Positions 11,105 to 22,013 are shown, counted from the first letter of the stretch. The stretch: 64,000 nt of DNA from Allomuricauda sp. F6463D (GCF_023015965.1 NZ_JALKAN010000001.1:1820160-1884159), one strand, 5' to 3'. The notes: generated by a model from the letters alone, not told the origin. A program made the numbers and translations.

Positions 11105-11125
11105 AATTGGATTAATGTTGAATTC

Positions 11126-11731
11126 TTATTTAGAGTATAATTCGACAATCAGTTGCTCCTTGATATTCTCAGGGATCTGAAGTCTTTCTGGAACGGCAAC
11201 AAATGTACCTTCTTTCTTTTCAGAGTTCCATGTAATCCATTCGTAAACACTGCTATTGTTAGCTAAAGAGTCCTCAATGGATTGTACGGATTTAGATTTT
11301 TCCCTAACACCAACTACATCACCTGCTTTTAGTGAATAGGATGGAATATTAACTACTTCTCCGTTTACGGTAATGTGACGGTGCGAAACCAATTGGCGCG
11401 CTCCTCTTCTTGAAGGGGAAATTCCCATTCTATAAACGACATTGTCCAAGCGGGATTCACACAATTGAAGTAAGATTTCACCAGCAACACCTTCTTTTCT
11501 TTTGGCTTGAGCAAAAAGATTACGGAATTGCTTTTCTAATATACCATAGGTATATTTTGCTTTTTGCTTCTCCATCAACTGGATTGCATATTCAGACTTT
11601 TTACCACGACGTCTGTTGTTACCGTGTTGTCCTGGAGGATAATTTTTCTTTTCGAAAGCTTTGTCGTCTCCGAAAATCGCTTCTCCAAACTTTCTAGCGA
11701 TTTTTGATTTTGGTCCTGTATATCTTGCCAT
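11126..11731 (-). CDS. rpsD: ribosomal protein S4 (zinc-free form)
   Basis: A 201-residue 30S assembly protein. The N terminus [17 protein letters not shown] lacks the four-cysteine zinc motif found in many bacteria, so this is the C-minus form. The S4 RNA-binding domain is seen in [23 protein letters not shown]. It follows rpsK after a 107-nt gap and is 21 nt before rpoA. The gap contains a small CCC-TTTT-GGG inverted repeat, which might be part of a leader; I cannot show a pseudoknot. Confidence 0.98.
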   Translation of the reverse strand: MARYTGPKSKIARKFGEAIFGDDKAFEKKNYPPGQHGNNRRRGKKSEYAIQLMEKQKAKYTYGILEKQFRNLFAQAKRKEGVAGEILLQLCESRLDNVVYRMGISPSRRGARQLVSHRHITVNGEVVNIPSYSLKAGDVVGVREKSKSVQSIEDSLANNSSVYEWITWNSEKKEGTFVAVPERLQIPENIKEQLIVELYSK

Positions 11732-11838
11732 CTTCTTTTAGTTTGAAAGTGCGATTATGAATTAAGGCTTATCCTTCGATAATCTAACTGCACCTTCTAG
11801 TGAAGACCCTTTTGGGGCCATTTATCTATTAATGATTA

Positions 11839-12231
11839 TTAAACTCTTCTTCTCTTTGGTGGTCTACAACCGTTGTGAGGTAGTGGAGTAACGTCTATGA
11901 TTTCTGTCACCTCAATTCCTGAATTGTGAATTGAACGGATAGCAGATTCTCTACCGTTACCTGGTCCTTTTACGTAAACTTTTACTTTTCTTAGCCCTGC
12001 TTCGTTAGCTACCTTGGCACAATCCTCAGCTGCAATCTGTGCTGCGTAAGGAGTATTCTTTTTTGAGCCACGGAATCCCATTTTCCCAGCGGAAGACCAT
12101 GATATAACATCACCTTTCTTATTGGTAAGGGAAATAATGATGTTGTTGAAAGAAGCAACAATATGTGCCTCTCCAGTAGATTCTACTACTACTTTACGCT
12201 TTTTAGCTGTTTTGGTACTTGCCTTTGCCAT
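11839..12231 (-). CDS. rpsK: ribosomal protein S11
   Basis: A 130-residue 30S platform protein. The N-terminal basic segment is followed by conserved IHSTFNN-like sequence (here [17 protein letters not shown]) and the C terminus ends [15 protein letters not shown], as is standard. It lies 98 nt after rpsM in the alpha operon. That gap shows no feature I can name. Confidence 0.98.
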   Translation of the reverse strand: MAKASTKTAKKRKVVVESTGEAHIVASFNNIIISLTNKKGDVISWSSAGKMGFRGSKKNTPYAAQIAAEDCAKVANEAGLRKVKVYVKGPGNGRESAIRSIHNSGIEVTEIIDVTPLPHNGCRPPKRRRV

Positions 12232-12329
12232 ATTTTTTAGTTTCTAGTTGTTAGCTCTTAGTTATTGGAATCCTAGACTTTTACATTTCAAACAGATTCT
12301 TCTAACGTCTAAATACTAATGACTACTGA

Positions 12330-12704
12330 TTATTTAGTTGCTTTTTTCTTGTTGGCAACTGTTTTTCTTTTTCCTTTTCTGGTCCTAGAGTTGTTCTTTG
12401 TACGTTGACCTCTTAATGGCAATCCAGATCTATGACGAATTCCACGGTAACACCCAATATCCATCAATCGCTTGATGTTCATTGAGGTTTCTGAGCGAAG
12501 CTCACCTTCTATTGTATAAGCGGATACTGCTTCCCTAATCTTTCCGATTTCATCATCGGTCCAATCAGAAACCTTTGTATCTTCACTTACTTGGGCTGCT
12601 TCCAAAATTTTTTGCGCTCTGCTATTACCTATTCCGAAGATGTAGGTAAGCGCGATAACGCCACGCTTTTGTTTAGGTATATCTACCCCTGCAATTCTTG
12701 CCAT
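12330..12704 (-). CDS. rpsM: ribosomal protein S13
   Basis: A 124-residue 30S head protein that contacts the 50S subunit. [15 protein letters not shown] at the start and [18 protein letters not shown] near the C terminus are diagnostic. The ATG at 12704 lies 2 nt after the rpmJ stop, so the two are probably translationally linked. Confidence 0.98.
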   Translation of the reverse strand: MARIAGVDIPKQKRGVIALTYIFGIGNSRAQKILEAAQVSEDTKVSDWTDDEIGKIREAVSAYTIEGELRSETSMNIKRLMDIGCYRGIRHRSGLPLRGQRTKNNSRTRKGKRKTVANKKKATK

Positions 12705-12706
12705 AA

Positions 12707-12823
12707 TTACCCTTGTCTTTGTTTAAATCTAGGATTCTTTTTGTTGATTACGTACAATCTGCCCTTTCTGCGAACAATTTTGCAGTCGGCACTTCTCTTT
12801 TTTATTGATGCTCTTACTTTCAT
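12707..12823 (-). CDS. rpmJ: ribosomal protein L36 (zinc-free form)
   Basis: A 38-residue frame beginning [20 protein letters not shown] and ending FKQRQG. L36 normally binds zinc through three cysteines and a histidine. Here only Cys14 remains, so it is the C-minus form. It lies between infA (start codon 4 nt from the infA stop) and rpsM, the expected position. Confidence 0.95.
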   Translation of the reverse strand: MKVRASIKKRSADCKIVRRKGRLYVINKKNPRFKQRQG

Positions 12824-12827
12824 GTAA

Positions 12828-13043
12828 CTAGTATCTATAAGTAATTCTTGCTTTTGTTAAATCGTATGGACTCATTTCCAACTTTACTTTATCTCCAGGA
12901 AGTAACTTAATGTAGTGCATGCGCATTTTCCCCGAAATATGAGCTGTTACCACATGTCCATTTTCCAATTCTACCCTGAACATTGCATTGGACAATGCTT
13001 CAATAATAGTCCCGTCTTGTTCTATTGCTGGCTGCTTTGCCAT
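12828..13043 (-). CDS. infA: translation initiation factor IF-1
   Basis: A 71-residue S1/OB-fold factor that occupies the A site during initiation. It has [20 protein letters not shown], then [16 protein letters not shown] and [12 protein letters not shown], which is a full-length IF-1. It sits directly after secY. Many bacteria have map, or adk and map, in this position; neither is present here. Confidence 0.98.
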   Translation of the reverse strand: MAKQPAIEQDGTIIEALSNAMFRVELENGHVVTAHISGKMRMHYIKLLPGDKVKLEMSPYDLTKARITYRY

Positions 13044-13120
13044 ATTCAGTTATTCGTTTTACGTTTTTAAAGTAGTAGGTTAGTCTAGCAAAAATTCCGC
13101 TAGCTTCCAACCTTTATTAT

Positions 13121-14464
13121 TTATGCTACTTTTCTATTTTTACCTGTCTTCATTAAGCCATCGTAATGCCTGTTCAACAAATAAGAATTTACTTGTTGTA
13201 CAGTATCAATTGCCACACCAACCATAATTAACAGTGATGTACCACCATAAAACAATGCCCATCCAGCCTGTACATCCATCAATTTTACAACTACCGCTGG
13301 TAATACAGCTAATAGCGCCAAAAAGACAGAACCAGGAAATGTGATCAAAGACATTATTTTATCTAAATAATTCCCTGTTTCCTTACCTGGACGTATACCC
13401 GGGATGAAACCACCACTTCTCTTAAGGTCATCCGCCATCTTATTGGTAGGCACGGTAATCGCCGTATAGAAATAAGTAAATATTATGATCAATACTGCAA
13501 ATAGTATATTGTATGCTAAACCAAAAATATCTGCAAACTGAACTTCCATCCATTGGCCTGCAGCCGTATCGTTAAATGTTCTACCAATCAAACTTGGTGC
13601 AAACATAATCGCTTGTGCAAAAATAATGGGCATTACACCAGATGCGTTCAACTTTAAGGGGATATACTGACGTGCTCCCATAACGTTCTTCTCATATCCA
13701 CCAGAAGCAGTTCTTCTTGCGTACTGAACTGGGATTTGTCTGATAGCCATTGTTAAGTAAACACATGCCAAGATAACCAAGAACCAAACTATAACCTCAA
13801 TCAGCATGAACATGATACCACCTGTATTATTGGTGGTTCTGGAAACAAATTCCTGGGCAAATGCTTGGGGTAATGTTGCGATAATACCCACCATGATCAA
13901 TAAAGAGATTCCGTTTCCGATTCCCTTATCGGTGATTTTCTCACCTAACCACATTGCAAATACACATCCTGTTACCAATATAATAACAGCTGGAGCTATA
14001 AAATCCAATCCTTTACCCAAAACAAATGCACTATCCGGTACACCTAAGGCACTTAAACCGTACAAATATGCAGGAGCTTGAACTATACAGATACCTATTG
14101 TTAACCAACGTGTTATCTGGTTAATGGTCTTTCTGCCACTTTCTCCTTCCTTTTGTAGTTTTTGAAGATAGGGAATAGCAATTCCCATCAACTGTACCAC
14201 AATGGATGCGGAGATGTAGGGCATAATACCCAAAGCAAATACCGAAGCATTCGCAAAGGCACCACCCGTAAAAGCATTAAGAATACCCAAGATACCATTT
14301 TCGGTATTCGATGATAATTGGGCCAATTGGGCGGTATCAATACCGGGAAGAACTATTTGGGCTCCAAATCGGTAAACCAATAACAGTCCCAATGTAAGGA
14401 TGATCCGTTGTCTCAATTCCTCAATCTTCCAGATATTTGATATGGTCTCAATAAATTTCTTCAT
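13121..14464 (-). CDS. secY: preprotein translocase subunit SecY
   Basis: A 447-residue central channel protein of the Sec translocon with ten transmembrane helices. Recognisable parts are GALNAFTGGAF-type plug sequence (here ILNAFTGGAFANASVFALGIMPYI), KITDKGIGNGISL and GIRPGKETGNYL near the cytoplasmic loops. It follows rplO by 10 nt in the spc part of the block. Confidence 0.98.
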   Translation of the reverse strand: MKKFIETISNIWKIEELRQRIILTLGLLLVYRFGAQIVLPGIDTAQLAQLSSNTENGILGILNAFTGGAFANASVFALGIMPYISASIVVQLMGIAIPYLQKLQKEGESGRKTINQITRWLTIGICIVQAPAYLYGLSALGVPDSAFVLGKGLDFIAPAVIILVTGCVFAMWLGEKITDKGIGNGISLLIMVGIIATLPQAFAQEFVSRTTNNTGGIMFMLIEVIVWFLVILACVYLTMAIRQIPVQYARRTASGGYEKNVMGARQYIPLKLNASGVMPIIFAQAIMFAPSLIGRTFNDTAAGQWMEVQFADIFGLAYNILFAVLIIIFTYFYTAITVPTNKMADDLKRSGGFIPGIRPGKETGNYLDKIMSLITFPGSVFLALLAVLPAVVVKLMDVQAGWALFYGGTSLLIMVGVAIDTVQQVNSYLLNRHYDGLMKTGKNRKVA

Positions 14465-14474
14465 GCTATAATTC

Positions 14475-14927
14475 TTATAAACTTATTGCTTCACCTCCTG
14501 CTGATTCTATGGCAGCTTTAGCGGAAGCAGTAAATTTATGTACCGATATTTTTAGAGCAGCTTTCAATTCGCCATCTCCCAATATTTTTACCAAATCGTT
14601 TTTGTGAACCACACCATTTTCAATTAGCAGTTCCAAGGTGACCTCTTTTTTGATTGTTCCTTTATCCACCAATTCTTGGAGTTTGCCCAAATTGATGCCG
14701 GTATACTCTTTTCTGTTTATGTTAGTGAAACCGAACTTGGGTACACGTCTTTGCAATGGCATCTGTCCACCTTCAAAACCAATCTTTTTGGAATATCCAG
14801 ATCTAGACTTGGCTCCTTTGTGTCCACGGGTAGAAGTTCCTCCTTTACCTGAGCCTTCTCCTCTTCCTACACGTTTTCCTTCTTTGTGCACAGCGCCATC
14901 CGCTGGTTTTAGATTATTTAAATCCAT
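14475..14927 (-). CDS. rplO: ribosomal protein L15
   Basis: A 150-residue 50S protein. The flexible glycine-rich N-terminal region ([22 protein letters not shown]) and [18 protein letters not shown] are typical. It lies 13 nt after rpmD. Confidence 0.98.
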   Translation of the reverse strand: MDLNNLKPADGAVHKEGKRVGRGEGSGKGGTSTRGHKGAKSRSGYSKKIGFEGGQMPLQRRVPKFGFTNINRKEYTGINLGKLQELVDKGTIKKEVTLELLIENGVVHKNDLVKILGDGELKAALKISVHKFTASAKAAIESAGGEAISL

Positions 14928-14940
14928 GTGCCTTTATATT

Positions 14941-15120
14941 TTAAGCTTCCTCTGTGGAAACCAAGTGTTTTACCTTATTTACCATTCCAAGGATACTCGG
15001 AGTTGCTTCATGTTCAACTACCTGTCCGATCTTATGCAATCCAAGAGCCTCCAAAGTTCTTTTTTGGTTCTGTGGTTTTTTAATACCGCTCTTTACTTGT
15101 TTAACTTTAATCTTTGACAT
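14941..15120 (-). CDS. rpmD: ribosomal protein L30
   Basis: A 59-residue frame starting MSKIKVKQVKSGIKKPQNQ and ending HLVSTEEA. The IKVKQVKS start and the TLEALGLHKIGQVVEH middle are standard L30. It fits exactly between rpsE (12 nt upstream) and rplO. Some bacteria lack L30; this one keeps it. Confidence 0.95.
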   Translation of the reverse strand: MSKIKVKQVKSGIKKPQNQKRTLEALGLHKIGQVVEHEATPSILGMVNKVKHLVSTEEA

Positions 15121-15132
15121 AATACCCTCTAT

Positions 15133-15657
15133 TTATCCTTTAAAGACTTTTTCCAAAGAAACTCCTCTTTGCTTAGCAACGGTGTCAGCACTTCTCAATT
15201 GCAATAATGCATCAAAAGTAGCTTTTACCACATTATGCGGATTGGAAGATCCTTGTGATTTAGACAATACATCCTGAACACCTACAGCTTCCAATACGGC
15301 TCTTACGGCCCCACCGGCAATTACCCCGGTACCATGTGATGCAGGTTTGATATAAACTCTTGCTCCACCATATTTACCTTTTTGTTCATGAGGAAGTGTT
15401 CCTTTGTTCAATGGAATACGTACCAAGTTTTTCTTGGCATCCTCAATAGCTTTGGCGATTGCTGTGGCAACTTCTTTGGATTTTCCCAAACCATGTCCAA
15501 CAACTCCGTTTTCATCACCAACAACCACTATAGCCGAAAAACCAAAGGCTCTACCACCTTTTGTTACTTTGGTAACCCGTTGTACTCCAACCAATCGGTC
15601 TTTCAACTCAAGTCCACCTGGCTTTACTGTTTCTACGTTTTTGTATTTCTGGTACAT
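15133..15657 (-). CDS. rpsE: ribosomal protein S5
   Basis: A 174-residue 30S protein involved in mRNA entry and decoding accuracy. The N-terminal double-stranded RNA binding fold has [21 protein letters not shown], and the C-terminal part has [19 protein letters not shown]. It follows rplR by 7 nt. Confidence 0.98.
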   Translation of the reverse strand: MYQKYKNVETVKPGGLELKDRLVGVQRVTKVTKGGRAFGFSAIVVVGDENGVVGHGLGKSKEVATAIAKAIEDAKKNLVRIPLNKGTLPHEQKGKYGGARVYIKPASHGTGVIAGGAVRAVLEAVGVQDVLSKSQGSSNPHNVVKATFDALLQLRSADTVAKQRGVSLEKVFKG

Positions 15658-15664
15658 AGTTTTA

Positions 15665-16021
15665 TTAGAATTTTAGTCCTGCTTCCCTAGCTCCTTCTGC
15701 CAATGATTTTATTCTCCCGTGATATAGGTTTCCTCCCCTATCAAAAGCTACGGCTTCTACTCCTAATTTAAGAGCCTTTTCAGCTATGGCCTTTCCCACG
15801 TTGCTTGCAATTTCGGACTTGGTCCCTTTAGTTGCCTCAACATCCTTGTCTCTGGATGAAGCTGCCGCCAAAGTTACACCTTTATCGTCGTCAATCAACT
15901 GTGCGTATATTTCTTTATTGCTTCTGAACACAGACAACCTTGGTCTTGCTTCAGTTCCGAAGGATACTTTTCGAATTCTTCTTCGGATACGTAATTTTCT
16001 TTCAGTCTTAGATAACCCCAT
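15665..16021 (-). CDS. rplR: ribosomal protein L18
   Basis: A 118-residue 5S rRNA-binding protein. [20 protein letters not shown] and the C-terminal [20 protein letters not shown] are diagnostic. It lies 11 nt after rplF. Confidence 0.98.
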   Translation of the reverse strand: MGLSKTERKLRIRRRIRKVSFGTEARPRLSVFRSNKEIYAQLIDDDKGVTLAAASSRDKDVEATKGTKSEIASNVGKAIAEKALKLGVEAVAFDRGGNLYHGRIKSLAEGAREAGLKF

Positions 16022-16032
16022 AGTCTTAATTA

Positions 16033-16575
16033 TTAAGCTGATTTACCTGCTTTTCTTCTTAATTGTTCACCGACAAACTTAACACCTTTTCCTTTGTAAG
16101 GCTCTGGCTTACGGAAGCCTCTGATTTTAGCAGCGACCTGACCTACCAATTGTTTGTCGTACGATGTTAATTTAATGATAGGATTCTTTCCTTTTTCCGA
16201 GATAGTCTCAATCTTTACTTCAGGAGCAATATCCAAAACAATATTATGAGAAAACCCAAGGGCCAAATCTAATTTTTGTCCTTGGTTGCTAGCTCTATAA
16301 CCAACTCCTACAAGTTCCAATTCTTTGGTCCATCCGTTGGTTACTCCTTCTACCATATTATTGATAAGAGCGCGGTACAAACCATGCTTTGCTTTGATAT
16401 CCTTGTTATCCGAAGATCGTTCCAAAACAACGTTTCCATCTTCCACCTTTATGTCAATTCCTGAAAACTCTTGTGTAAGTTCTCCTAATTTACCTTTTAC
16501 AGTAACAACAGAGTCTTTCACCTCTAAAGTGACTCCATCAGGAATTTTAACTGGACTGTTACCTATTCTTGACAT
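16033..16575 (-). CDS. rplF: ribosomal protein L6
   Basis: A 180-residue 50S protein near the factor-binding site. It has [15 protein letters not shown] at the start and the signature [11 protein letters not shown] near the C terminus. It is separated from rpsH by 19 nt. Confidence 0.98.
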   Translation of the reverse strand: MSRIGNSPVKIPDGVTLEVKDSVVTVKGKLGELTQEFSGIDIKVEDGNVVLERSSDNKDIKAKHGLYRALINNMVEGVTNGWTKELELVGVGYRASNQGQKLDLALGFSHNIVLDIAPEVKIETISEKGKNPIIKLTSYDKQLVGQVAAKIRGFRKPEPYKGKGVKFVGEQLRRKAGKSA

Positions 16576-16594
16576 TTCTATTCTCTTTTCTCAA

Positions 16595-16993
16595 TTAATA
16601 TACGTAGCACAATACCTCGCCACCTACGTTCTCTTGTTGGGCTTGCTTACTTGTCATTACCCCGTGAGAAGTAGAAACGATAGCAATTCCCAATCCATTC
16701 AAAACCCTAGGCAAATCATTAGAGCCTGAATACTTGCGCAGACCGGGCTTACTTACCCTCTGCAATTTTTTAATAATAGGTTCCTTGGTAAATTTATCAT
16801 ACTTAAGGGCTATTTTTATGTTACCCTGTACTTCATTTTCCTCGAACTTATAGCTCAAAATATATCCTTGATCGAACAATATTTTGGTAATTTGTCTCTT
16901 TAGATTGGAACCGGGGATATCTACAACCCTATGACCTGCCTTACTGGCATTTCTCAATCTGGTCAAATAATCTGAAATTGGATCTGTAAGCAT
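16595..16993 (-). CDS. rpsH: ribosomal protein S8
   Basis: A 132-residue 30S assembly protein. The N terminus MLTDPISDYLTRLRNA and the C-terminal GIAIVSTSHGVMTSKQA are standard. In E. coli S8 represses the spc operon through a site near rplE. I looked for a comparable structure here and cannot show one. Confidence 0.98.
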   Translation of the reverse strand: MLTDPISDYLTRLRNASKAGHRVVDIPGSNLKRQITKILFDQGYILSYKFEENEVQGNIKIALKYDKFTKEPIIKKLQRVSKPGLRKYSGSNDLPRVLNGLGIAIVSTSHGVMTSKQAQQENVGGEVLCYVY

Positions 16994-17011
16994 TTCTTTT
17001 CTTTATCTAAA

Positions 17012-17281
17012 TTACCAACTTGCCTTTTTAACTCCCGGAATCAAACCCTTATTGGCCATTTCCCTGAACATAACCCTGGATACACCAAATGTTCTCATGT
17101 ATCCACGAGGTCTACCAGTTAATTTACAACGGTTCCTCATGCGAACAGGAGAAGCGTTCTTTGGCAATTTCTGCAAAGCCTCATAATCTCCCGCCTCTTT
17201 AAGAGCCTTTCTTTTTTCGGCGTATTTTTCTACCATTTTAGCCCTTTTTCTTTCACGGGCTTTCATTGATTCCTTGGCCAT
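17012..17281 (-). CDS. rpsN: ribosomal protein S14 (zinc-free, long form)
   Basis: An 89-residue S14 of the long C-minus type: [16 protein letters not shown] at the start, then [21 protein letters not shown], with no CxxC zinc pairs. With S4 and L36 this makes three cysteine-poor proteins in one block. It starts 1 nt after the rplE stop. Confidence 0.98.
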   Translation of the reverse strand: MAKESMKARERKRAKMVEKYAEKRKALKEAGDYEALQKLPKNASPVRMRNRCKLTGRPRGYMRTFGVSRVMFREMANKGLIPGVKKASW

Positions 17282-17282
17282 A

Positions 17283-17834
17283 CTAGTTCTTTTTAAAGGG
17301 TACTCCCAGTTCGGTTAACAATGATTTTGCTTCTTTATCAGTATCAGCAGATGTCACAAACGTAATGTCCATACCGTTGATCCTGTTTATTCTATCTATA
17401 TTGATTTCTGGAAAGATGATTTGTTCTGCAACTCCTAAGTTGTAGTTCCCTCTACCGTCAAAACCTGTAGCTCTAACTCCAGAGAAATCACGAACCCTAG
17501 GAAGGGCACTGGTAATCAATCTATCTAAAAACTCGTACATACGTTCTCCTCTAAGAGTAACTTTTGCACCAATCGGCATTCCTTTTCTCAATTTGAACGT
17601 AGCAACGTCTTTTTTGGAAAGGGTAGCGACAGCTTTCTGACCAGTAATATTGGTCAATTCATCTAGAGCATGATCAATTAGCTTTTTATCTGAAACAGCA
17701 GCACCGACTCCTCGGCTGACCACTATTTTTTCCAACTTAGGAACTTGCATTACATTTTTGTAACCAAATTCTTCTGTTAGCGCCTTGATCACGCGCTCCT
17801 TATATTCTTGCTTTAATCTTGGAATGTAACTCAT
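17283..17834 (-). CDS. rplE: ribosomal protein L5
   Basis: A 183-residue 5S rRNA-associated protein with [28 protein letters not shown]-like sequence (here [15 protein letters not shown]), and [18 protein letters not shown]. It overlaps no neighbour and is spaced 2 nt from rplX. Confidence 0.98.
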   Translation of the reverse strand: MSYIPRLKQEYKERVIKALTEEFGYKNVMQVPKLEKIVVSRGVGAAVSDKKLIDHALDELTNITGQKAVATLSKKDVATFKLRKGMPIGAKVTLRGERMYEFLDRLITSALPRVRDFSGVRATGFDGRGNYNLGVAEQIIFPEINIDRINRINGMDITFVTSADTDKEAKSLLTELGVPFKKN

Positions 17835-17836
17835 GA

Positions 17837-18148
17837 CTAAATTACTTCATTGGATTTTTTGGAAACTCTTACTTTATTTCCATCCCTTACTTCGTATCCA
17901 ACTCGAGTAGTTTCACCCGATTTTGAATCGATCAAGGAAAGATTGGAAATATGCATTGGAGCCTCCTTTTTTGTTATGCCTCCTTGAGGGTTGTTTGCGC
18001 TCGGCTTTTCGTGTTTGGACACCTCATTGATACCCTCCACGATAGCTTTGTTCTTTTCACGGTCTACACGAAGTACTTTACCTTCGCTGCCTTTGTGGTC
18101 TCCCGCAATGACTCTTACCGTATCCCCTGTTTTTATTTTCAACTTCAT
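17837..18148 (-). CDS. rplX: ribosomal protein L24
   Basis: A 103-residue 50S assembly initiator with a KOW motif ([18 protein letters not shown]) and [11 protein letters not shown]. The start is the ATG at 18148 (MKLKIKTGD). An upstream frame opening at 18193 lies inside rplN and would add 15 residues foreign to L24. It follows rplN by 16 nt. Confidence 0.97.
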   Translation of the reverse strand: MKLKIKTGDTVRVIAGDHKGSEGKVLRVDREKNKAIVEGINEVSKHEKPSANNPQGGITKKEAPMHISNLSLIDSKSGETTRVGYEVRDGNKVRVSKKSNEVI

Positions 18149-18164
18149 CTCTCTGATATTTCTT

Positions 18165-18533
18165 TTATAGCACTTCAGGCGCCAATGAAACAATCTTCAT
18201 GAATTGTCTGTCCCTCAACTCCCTTGCAACAGGACCAAATACACGCGTTCCCCTCATCTCCCCGGTCGGGTTCAACAACACACATGCATTGTCATCGAAT
18301 CGGATATAAGAACCATCTGGCCTTCTTACTTCCTTCTTAGTTCTAACAACAACCGCTGTAGAAACAGATCCTTTTTTTACAGTACCATTTGGAGTCGCTT
18401 CTTTAACGGTAACAACGATTTTGTCACCCAAGGAAGCGTATCTCCTTTTTGTTCCTCCCAGTACACGGATGGTCAAAACCTCTTTTGCACCTGTATTATC
18501 CGCAACTTTTAATCTTGATTCTTGCTGTACCAT
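18165..18533 (-). CDS. rplN: ribosomal protein L14
   Basis: A 122-residue protein at the 30S interface, beginning [18 protein letters not shown] and containing the signature [10 protein letters not shown] followed by [13 protein letters not shown]. It starts 2 nt after the rpsQ stop. Confidence 0.98.
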   Translation of the reverse strand: MVQQESRLKVADNTGAKEVLTIRVLGGTKRRYASLGDKIVVTVKEATPNGTVKKGSVSTAVVVRTKKEVRRPDGSYIRFDDNACVLLNPTGEMRGTRVFGPVARELRDRQFMKIVSLAPEVL

Positions 18534-18535
18534 AA

Positions 18536-18793
18536 TTATTTAGCTCTTTCTAGGATTTCTACCAACCTCCAGCATTTTGTTTTGCTCAATGGTCGTGTTT
18601 CCATTATTTTAACGGTATCACCTTCGTTGCAATCGTTCTTCTCGTCGTGGGCAACATATTTTTTGGTCTTCAGAACGAACTTCCCATACATGGGGTGCTT
18701 CACTCTTTTTACCTCAGAAACCACTATCGATTTCTCCATTTTGTTGCTGGTAACAACGCCTATTCTTTCTTTTCTTAAATTTCTGTTTTCCAT
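18536..18793 (-). CDS. rpsQ: ribosomal protein S17
   Basis: An 85-residue OB-fold 30S protein. [19 protein letters not shown] and the signature [20 protein letters not shown] are diagnostic. It is spaced 13 nt from rpmC. Confidence 0.98.
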   Translation of the reverse strand: MENRNLRKERIGVVTSNKMEKSIVVSEVKRVKHPMYGKFVLKTKKYVAHDEKNDCNEGDTVKIMETRPLSKTKCWRLVEILERAK

Positions 18794-18806
18794 AAGGCAG
18801 AACCGA

Positions 18807-18998
18807 TTATTGTAATTCCCTTTTAGTTAATTCAGTTGCAAGTCTTGCTACCGTCCTTCTTGTCTTTCTGATCTGTAAAGGATTTTCCAAAGGAGTAACA
18901 GCGTGCGCCATTTTAAGATCAGCGTGTTGTTTTTTGAACTCGGCCAATCTCTCCTTTAGCTCTTCAATTGAAAGTTCTTTTATTTCTGATTGTCTCAT
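18807..18998 (-). CDS. rpmC: ribosomal protein L29
   Basis: A 63-residue two-helix protein near the peptide exit tunnel. The start is the ATG at 18998 ([14 protein letters not shown]); an in-frame TTG at 19010 would only add four residues. [20 protein letters not shown] is the family signature. It follows rplP by 19 nt. Confidence 0.97.
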   Translation of the reverse strand: MRQSEIKELSIEELKERLAEFKKQHADLKMAHAVTPLENPLQIRKTRRTVARLATELTKRELQ

Positions 18999-19017
18999 CT
19001 TTCTTCTCAATTAAAAA

Positions 19018-19437
19018 TTAGGCGGAATAATCCCTAGCTACAACAAACTTGGTTTTAACCGGCAGTTTTTGCGCTGCTAGCCTCAAGGCTTCCTTAGCAA
19101 CATCCATTGGTACACCACCGACTTCGAACATGATTCTACCAGGTTTTACCACGGCTACCCAATATTCTGGAGCACCTTTACCTTTACCCATACGAACTTC
19201 AAGAGGTTTTTTGGTTATAGGTTTGTCCGGAAATATTTTAATCCACAATTGACCTTGTCTTTTCATGTATCTTGTCGCAGCGATACGCGCAGCCTCTATT
19301 TGACGGGATGTAATAAAGTGCGAATCCATAGATTTGATACCAAACATCCCATTGGAAAGCTGGTGCCCTCTCTGCGAGTTCCCCTTCATACGCCCTTTCT
19401 GGGCCTTACGAAATTTTGTTCTTTTTGGCTGTAACAT
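19018..19437 (-). CDS. rplP: ribosomal protein L16
   Basis: A 139-residue 50S protein at the A site and the central protuberance. [19 protein letters not shown] and [19 protein letters not shown] are diagnostic. It follows rpsC by 19 nt. Confidence 0.98.
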   Translation of the reverse strand: MLQPKRTKFRKAQKGRMKGNSQRGHQLSNGMFGIKSMDSHFITSRQIEAARIAATRYMKRQGQLWIKIFPDKPITKKPLEVRMGKGKGAPEYWVAVVKPGRIMFEVGGVPMDVAKEALRLAAQKLPVKTKFVVARDYSA

Positions 19438-19456
19438 TTTACCTTACTTTATCTTA

Positions 19457-20167
19457 TTACTTTCTGCGGCGAGATTTCTTATTATCCTTACCACCTTTTC
19501 CTTGACTCTTACTCAATCCTACCAACGGAGAAAGATCTCTTTTTCCATACACTTCCCCTTTCATAATCCATACCTTAATCCCTAATCTACCGTAAGTAGT
19601 ATGGGCCTCATGCAAGGCATAGTCAACATCTGCACGGAAAGTGGATAATGGAATCCTTCCTTCTTTGTAAGATTCGGACCGTGCCATTTCAGCACCGTTC
19701 AAACGTCCGGAAATCTGAATCTTGATACCTTCTGCATTCATACGTATTGCCGCAGCAATCGCCATTTTAATGGCACGTCTGTATGAAATCCTGCTTTCTA
19801 TCTGTCTTGCAACACTCGCTGCAACCAAGTTGGCATCAACCTCAGGTCTCTTGATTTCGTGAATATTGATCTGAACCTCCTTGTTGGTAATTTTCTTAAG
19901 CTCTTCCTTAAGTTTATCAACTTCTTGCCCACCTTTACCAATAATAATACCAGGCCTTGCCGTAGTAATGGTAATTGTGATCAATTTTAAGGTTCTTTCT
20001 ATAATTACCCTAGATACGCTAGCTTTGGCCAAACGTGCAAAAAGGTATTTTCTGATCTTATCGTCTTCAGCCAGTTTATCGCCGTAATCATTTCCTCCAT
20101 ACCAGTTGGATTCCCATCCTCTGATAATTCCTAAGCGATTTCCTATTGGATTGGTCTTCTGTCCCAT
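19457..20167 (-). CDS. rpsC: ribosomal protein S3
   Basis: A 236-residue mRNA-entry protein. The type II KH domain has the [16 protein letters not shown] loop, followed by the C-terminal S3 domain and a Lys/Arg/Ser-rich tail ending KKSRRRK. It is 9 nt from rplV. Confidence 0.98.
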   Translation of the reverse strand: MGQKTNPIGNRLGIIRGWESNWYGGNDYGDKLAEDDKIRKYLFARLAKASVSRVIIERTLKLITITITTARPGIIIGKGGQEVDKLKEELKKITNKEVQINIHEIKRPEVDANLVAASVARQIESRISYRRAIKMAIAAAIRMNAEGIKIQISGRLNGAEMARSESYKEGRIPLSTFRADVDYALHEAHTTYGRLGIKVWIMKGEVYGKRDLSPLVGLSKSQGKGGKDNKKSRRRK

Positions 20168-20176
20168 ATTATTCTT

Positions 20177-20584
20177 CTAGCTTTCAACGTTGTTATTGGC
20201 CTCCAAAATCATAGTAACATGATTGGAACGCTTTCTAATTCTATGTGCTCTACCTTGTGGAGCTGGTCTCAATCTCTTCAACATAGTTCCCCCGTCCACA
20301 CGAATTTCCTTGATATAAAGATCAGCTGCCTCAATATCTGCACCCTCATTTTTAGCTTCCCAGTTAGCTATTGCAGACAGCAAAAGCTTTTCTAGTTTTC
20401 TGGATGCTTCTTTAGGATTGAACCTTAGGGTAGCCAATGCCATCTCAATTTGCTTCCCTCTTATCAAGTCAGCGACCAAACGCATTTTTCTTGGAGAGGT
20501 TGGACAATTGTTAAGCTTTGCAATAGCAAGTTGCTTTCTTTCTTCCTTTAACCTTTCGGCCATTTGTCTTTTACGAACTCCCAT
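20177..20584 (-). CDS. rplV: ribosomal protein L22
   Basis: A 135-residue exit-tunnel protein. After a basic N-terminal extension ([18 protein letters not shown]) it has [18 protein letters not shown], and the tunnel loop [16 protein letters not shown] near the C terminus. The leading 20 residues are longer than in E. coli L22. Confidence 0.97.
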   Translation of the reverse strand: MGVRKRQMAERLKEERKQLAIAKLNNCPTSPRKMRLVADLIRGKQIEMALATLRFNPKEASRKLEKLLLSAIANWEAKNEGADIEAADLYIKEIRVDGGTMLKRLRPAPQGRAHRIRKRSNHVTMILEANNNVES

Positions 20585-20591
20585 AGCTTAC

Positions 20592-20870
20592 TTACCTTTT
20601 ACCTTTGTTTTTAGCTCCTGCATGACCTCTAAAAGATCTTGTAGGTGAAAATTCCCCTAGTTTGTGACCCACCATATTCTCAGTAACAAATACGGGAACA
20701 AATTGTCTACCGTTGTGTACTGCGATGGTTTGCCCAACAAAGTCTGGCGTTATCATTGAGGCCCTAGACCACGTTTTGATAACTGATTTCTTACCTGATT
20801 CTATATTGGTCTGGACTTTTTTCTCCAAACTAAAATGAACGTATGGTCCTTTTTTTAACGAACGTGCCAT
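20592..20870 (-). CDS. rpsS: ribosomal protein S19
   Basis: A 92-residue 30S head protein beginning [18 protein letters not shown] and containing [23 protein letters not shown]. It is spaced 7 nt from rplV and 11 nt from rplB. Confidence 0.98.
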   Translation of the reverse strand: MARSLKKGPYVHFSLEKKVQTNIESGKKSVIKTWSRASMITPDFVGQTIAVHNGRQFVPVFVTENMVGHKLGEFSPTRSFRGHAGAKNKGKR

Positions 20871-20881
20871 TTACTTTTCTT

Positions 20882-21706
20882 TTATTTCTTTCTACGTTCT
20901 ATGATATATCTGTTGGTGTCCTTAGTCTTGGAACGGGTTCTAAATCCTTTTGCAGGAATACCGTTCTTAGATCTTGGATGACCTCCTGAAGCTCTACCTT
21001 CACCACCTCCCATTGGGTGATCAACAGGGTTCATAGCTACTGGTCTAGTTCTTGGTCTTCTACCTAACCATCTACTTCTACCCGCTTTACCGGATACCAA
21101 TAATTGATGATCAGAGTTGGAAACTGCCCCAATCGTAGCCAAACAAGTAGCTAAAACCATTCTAGTTTCCCCTGAAGGCAACTTCATTGTCACAAACTTA
21201 CCGTCCTTTGCCATTAACTGAGCAAAAGTTCCAGCACTTCGCGCCATAATTGCACCTTGACCAGGTCTCAATTCTATACAAGATACAATAGTACCCAATG
21301 GAATTTCACTCAATGGAAGTGCATTTCCAATCTCGGGAGCTGAACCAGAACCAGACTTGATTGTCTGACCTACCTGCAATCCGTTTTGGGCAACCACATA
21401 TCTTTTTTCTCCATCCTTGTATTCTACCAAGGCGATAAACGCAGTTCTATTGGGATCATACTGAATCGACACCACAGTAGCCTCGACACCTTGCTTGTCC
21501 CTTTTGAAATCGATTATTCGATATCTTCGTTTATGACCGCCACCTCTGTGACGCATCGTCATTTTTCCTTGACTGTTCCTACCACCTGTTCTTTTTATCG
21601 GAGCAAGCAAGCTTTTCTCCGGCTTATCAGTAGTAATCGCGTCAAATCCGTTTACTACTCTAAAACGCTGCCCAGGGGTTATCGGTTTTAATTTTCTAAC
21701 TGACAT
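20882..21706 (-). CDS. rplB: ribosomal protein L2
   Basis: A 274-residue 50S protein needed for subunit joining and the peptidyl-transferase centre. The signature [12 protein letters not shown] contains the conserved histidine, and [12 protein letters not shown] and the basic N-terminal half are standard. It is spaced 9 nt from rplW. Confidence 0.98.
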   Translation of the reverse strand: MSVRKLKPITPGQRFRVVNGFDAITTDKPEKSLLAPIKRTGGRNSQGKMTMRHRGGGHKRRYRIIDFKRDKQGVEATVVSIQYDPNRTAFIALVEYKDGEKRYVVAQNGLQVGQTIKSGSGSAPEIGNALPLSEIPLGTIVSCIELRPGQGAIMARSAGTFAQLMAKDGKFVTMKLPSGETRMVLATCLATIGAVSNSDHQLLVSGKAGRSRWLGRRPRTRPVAMNPVDHPMGGGEGRASGGHPRSKNGIPAKGFRTRSKTKDTNRYIIERRKK

Positions 21707-21715
21707 CTCTTGTCT

Positions 21716-22006
21716 TTATAGATTACTGTAAAAATCAATAATATCACCTTCAGCCACATCAACAATTGCTTTTTTGGTAACATTTGTCTTACCATGCTGA
21801 ATTCCGGTTTTTGTATAACGACTCTTACGCGTTGGACCATAATTCATGGTTCTTACCTTTTCAACAGAAACACCATAAGTTGCCTCTACCGCCTCTTTGA
21901 TTTCCAACTTGTTAGCCCTAGGGTCAACAAAGAAACCATAGCGATTGAAAAGCTCGCTGTCAGCGGTCATCTTTTCCGTAATTATCGGTTTTATCAACAC
22001 ACTCAT
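21716..22006 (-). CDS. rplW: ribosomal protein L23
   Basis: A 96-residue tunnel-exit protein that docks trigger factor and SRP. SVLIKPIITEKMTADSE and the NKLEIKEAVEATYGV helix are typical. It is 7 nt from rplD. Confidence 0.97.
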   Translation of the reverse strand: MSVLIKPIITEKMTADSELFNRYGFFVDPRANKLEIKEAVEATYGVSVEKVRTMNYGPTRKSRYTKTGIQHGKTNVTKKAIVDVAEGDIIDFYSNL

Positions 22007-22013
22007 GATATTG

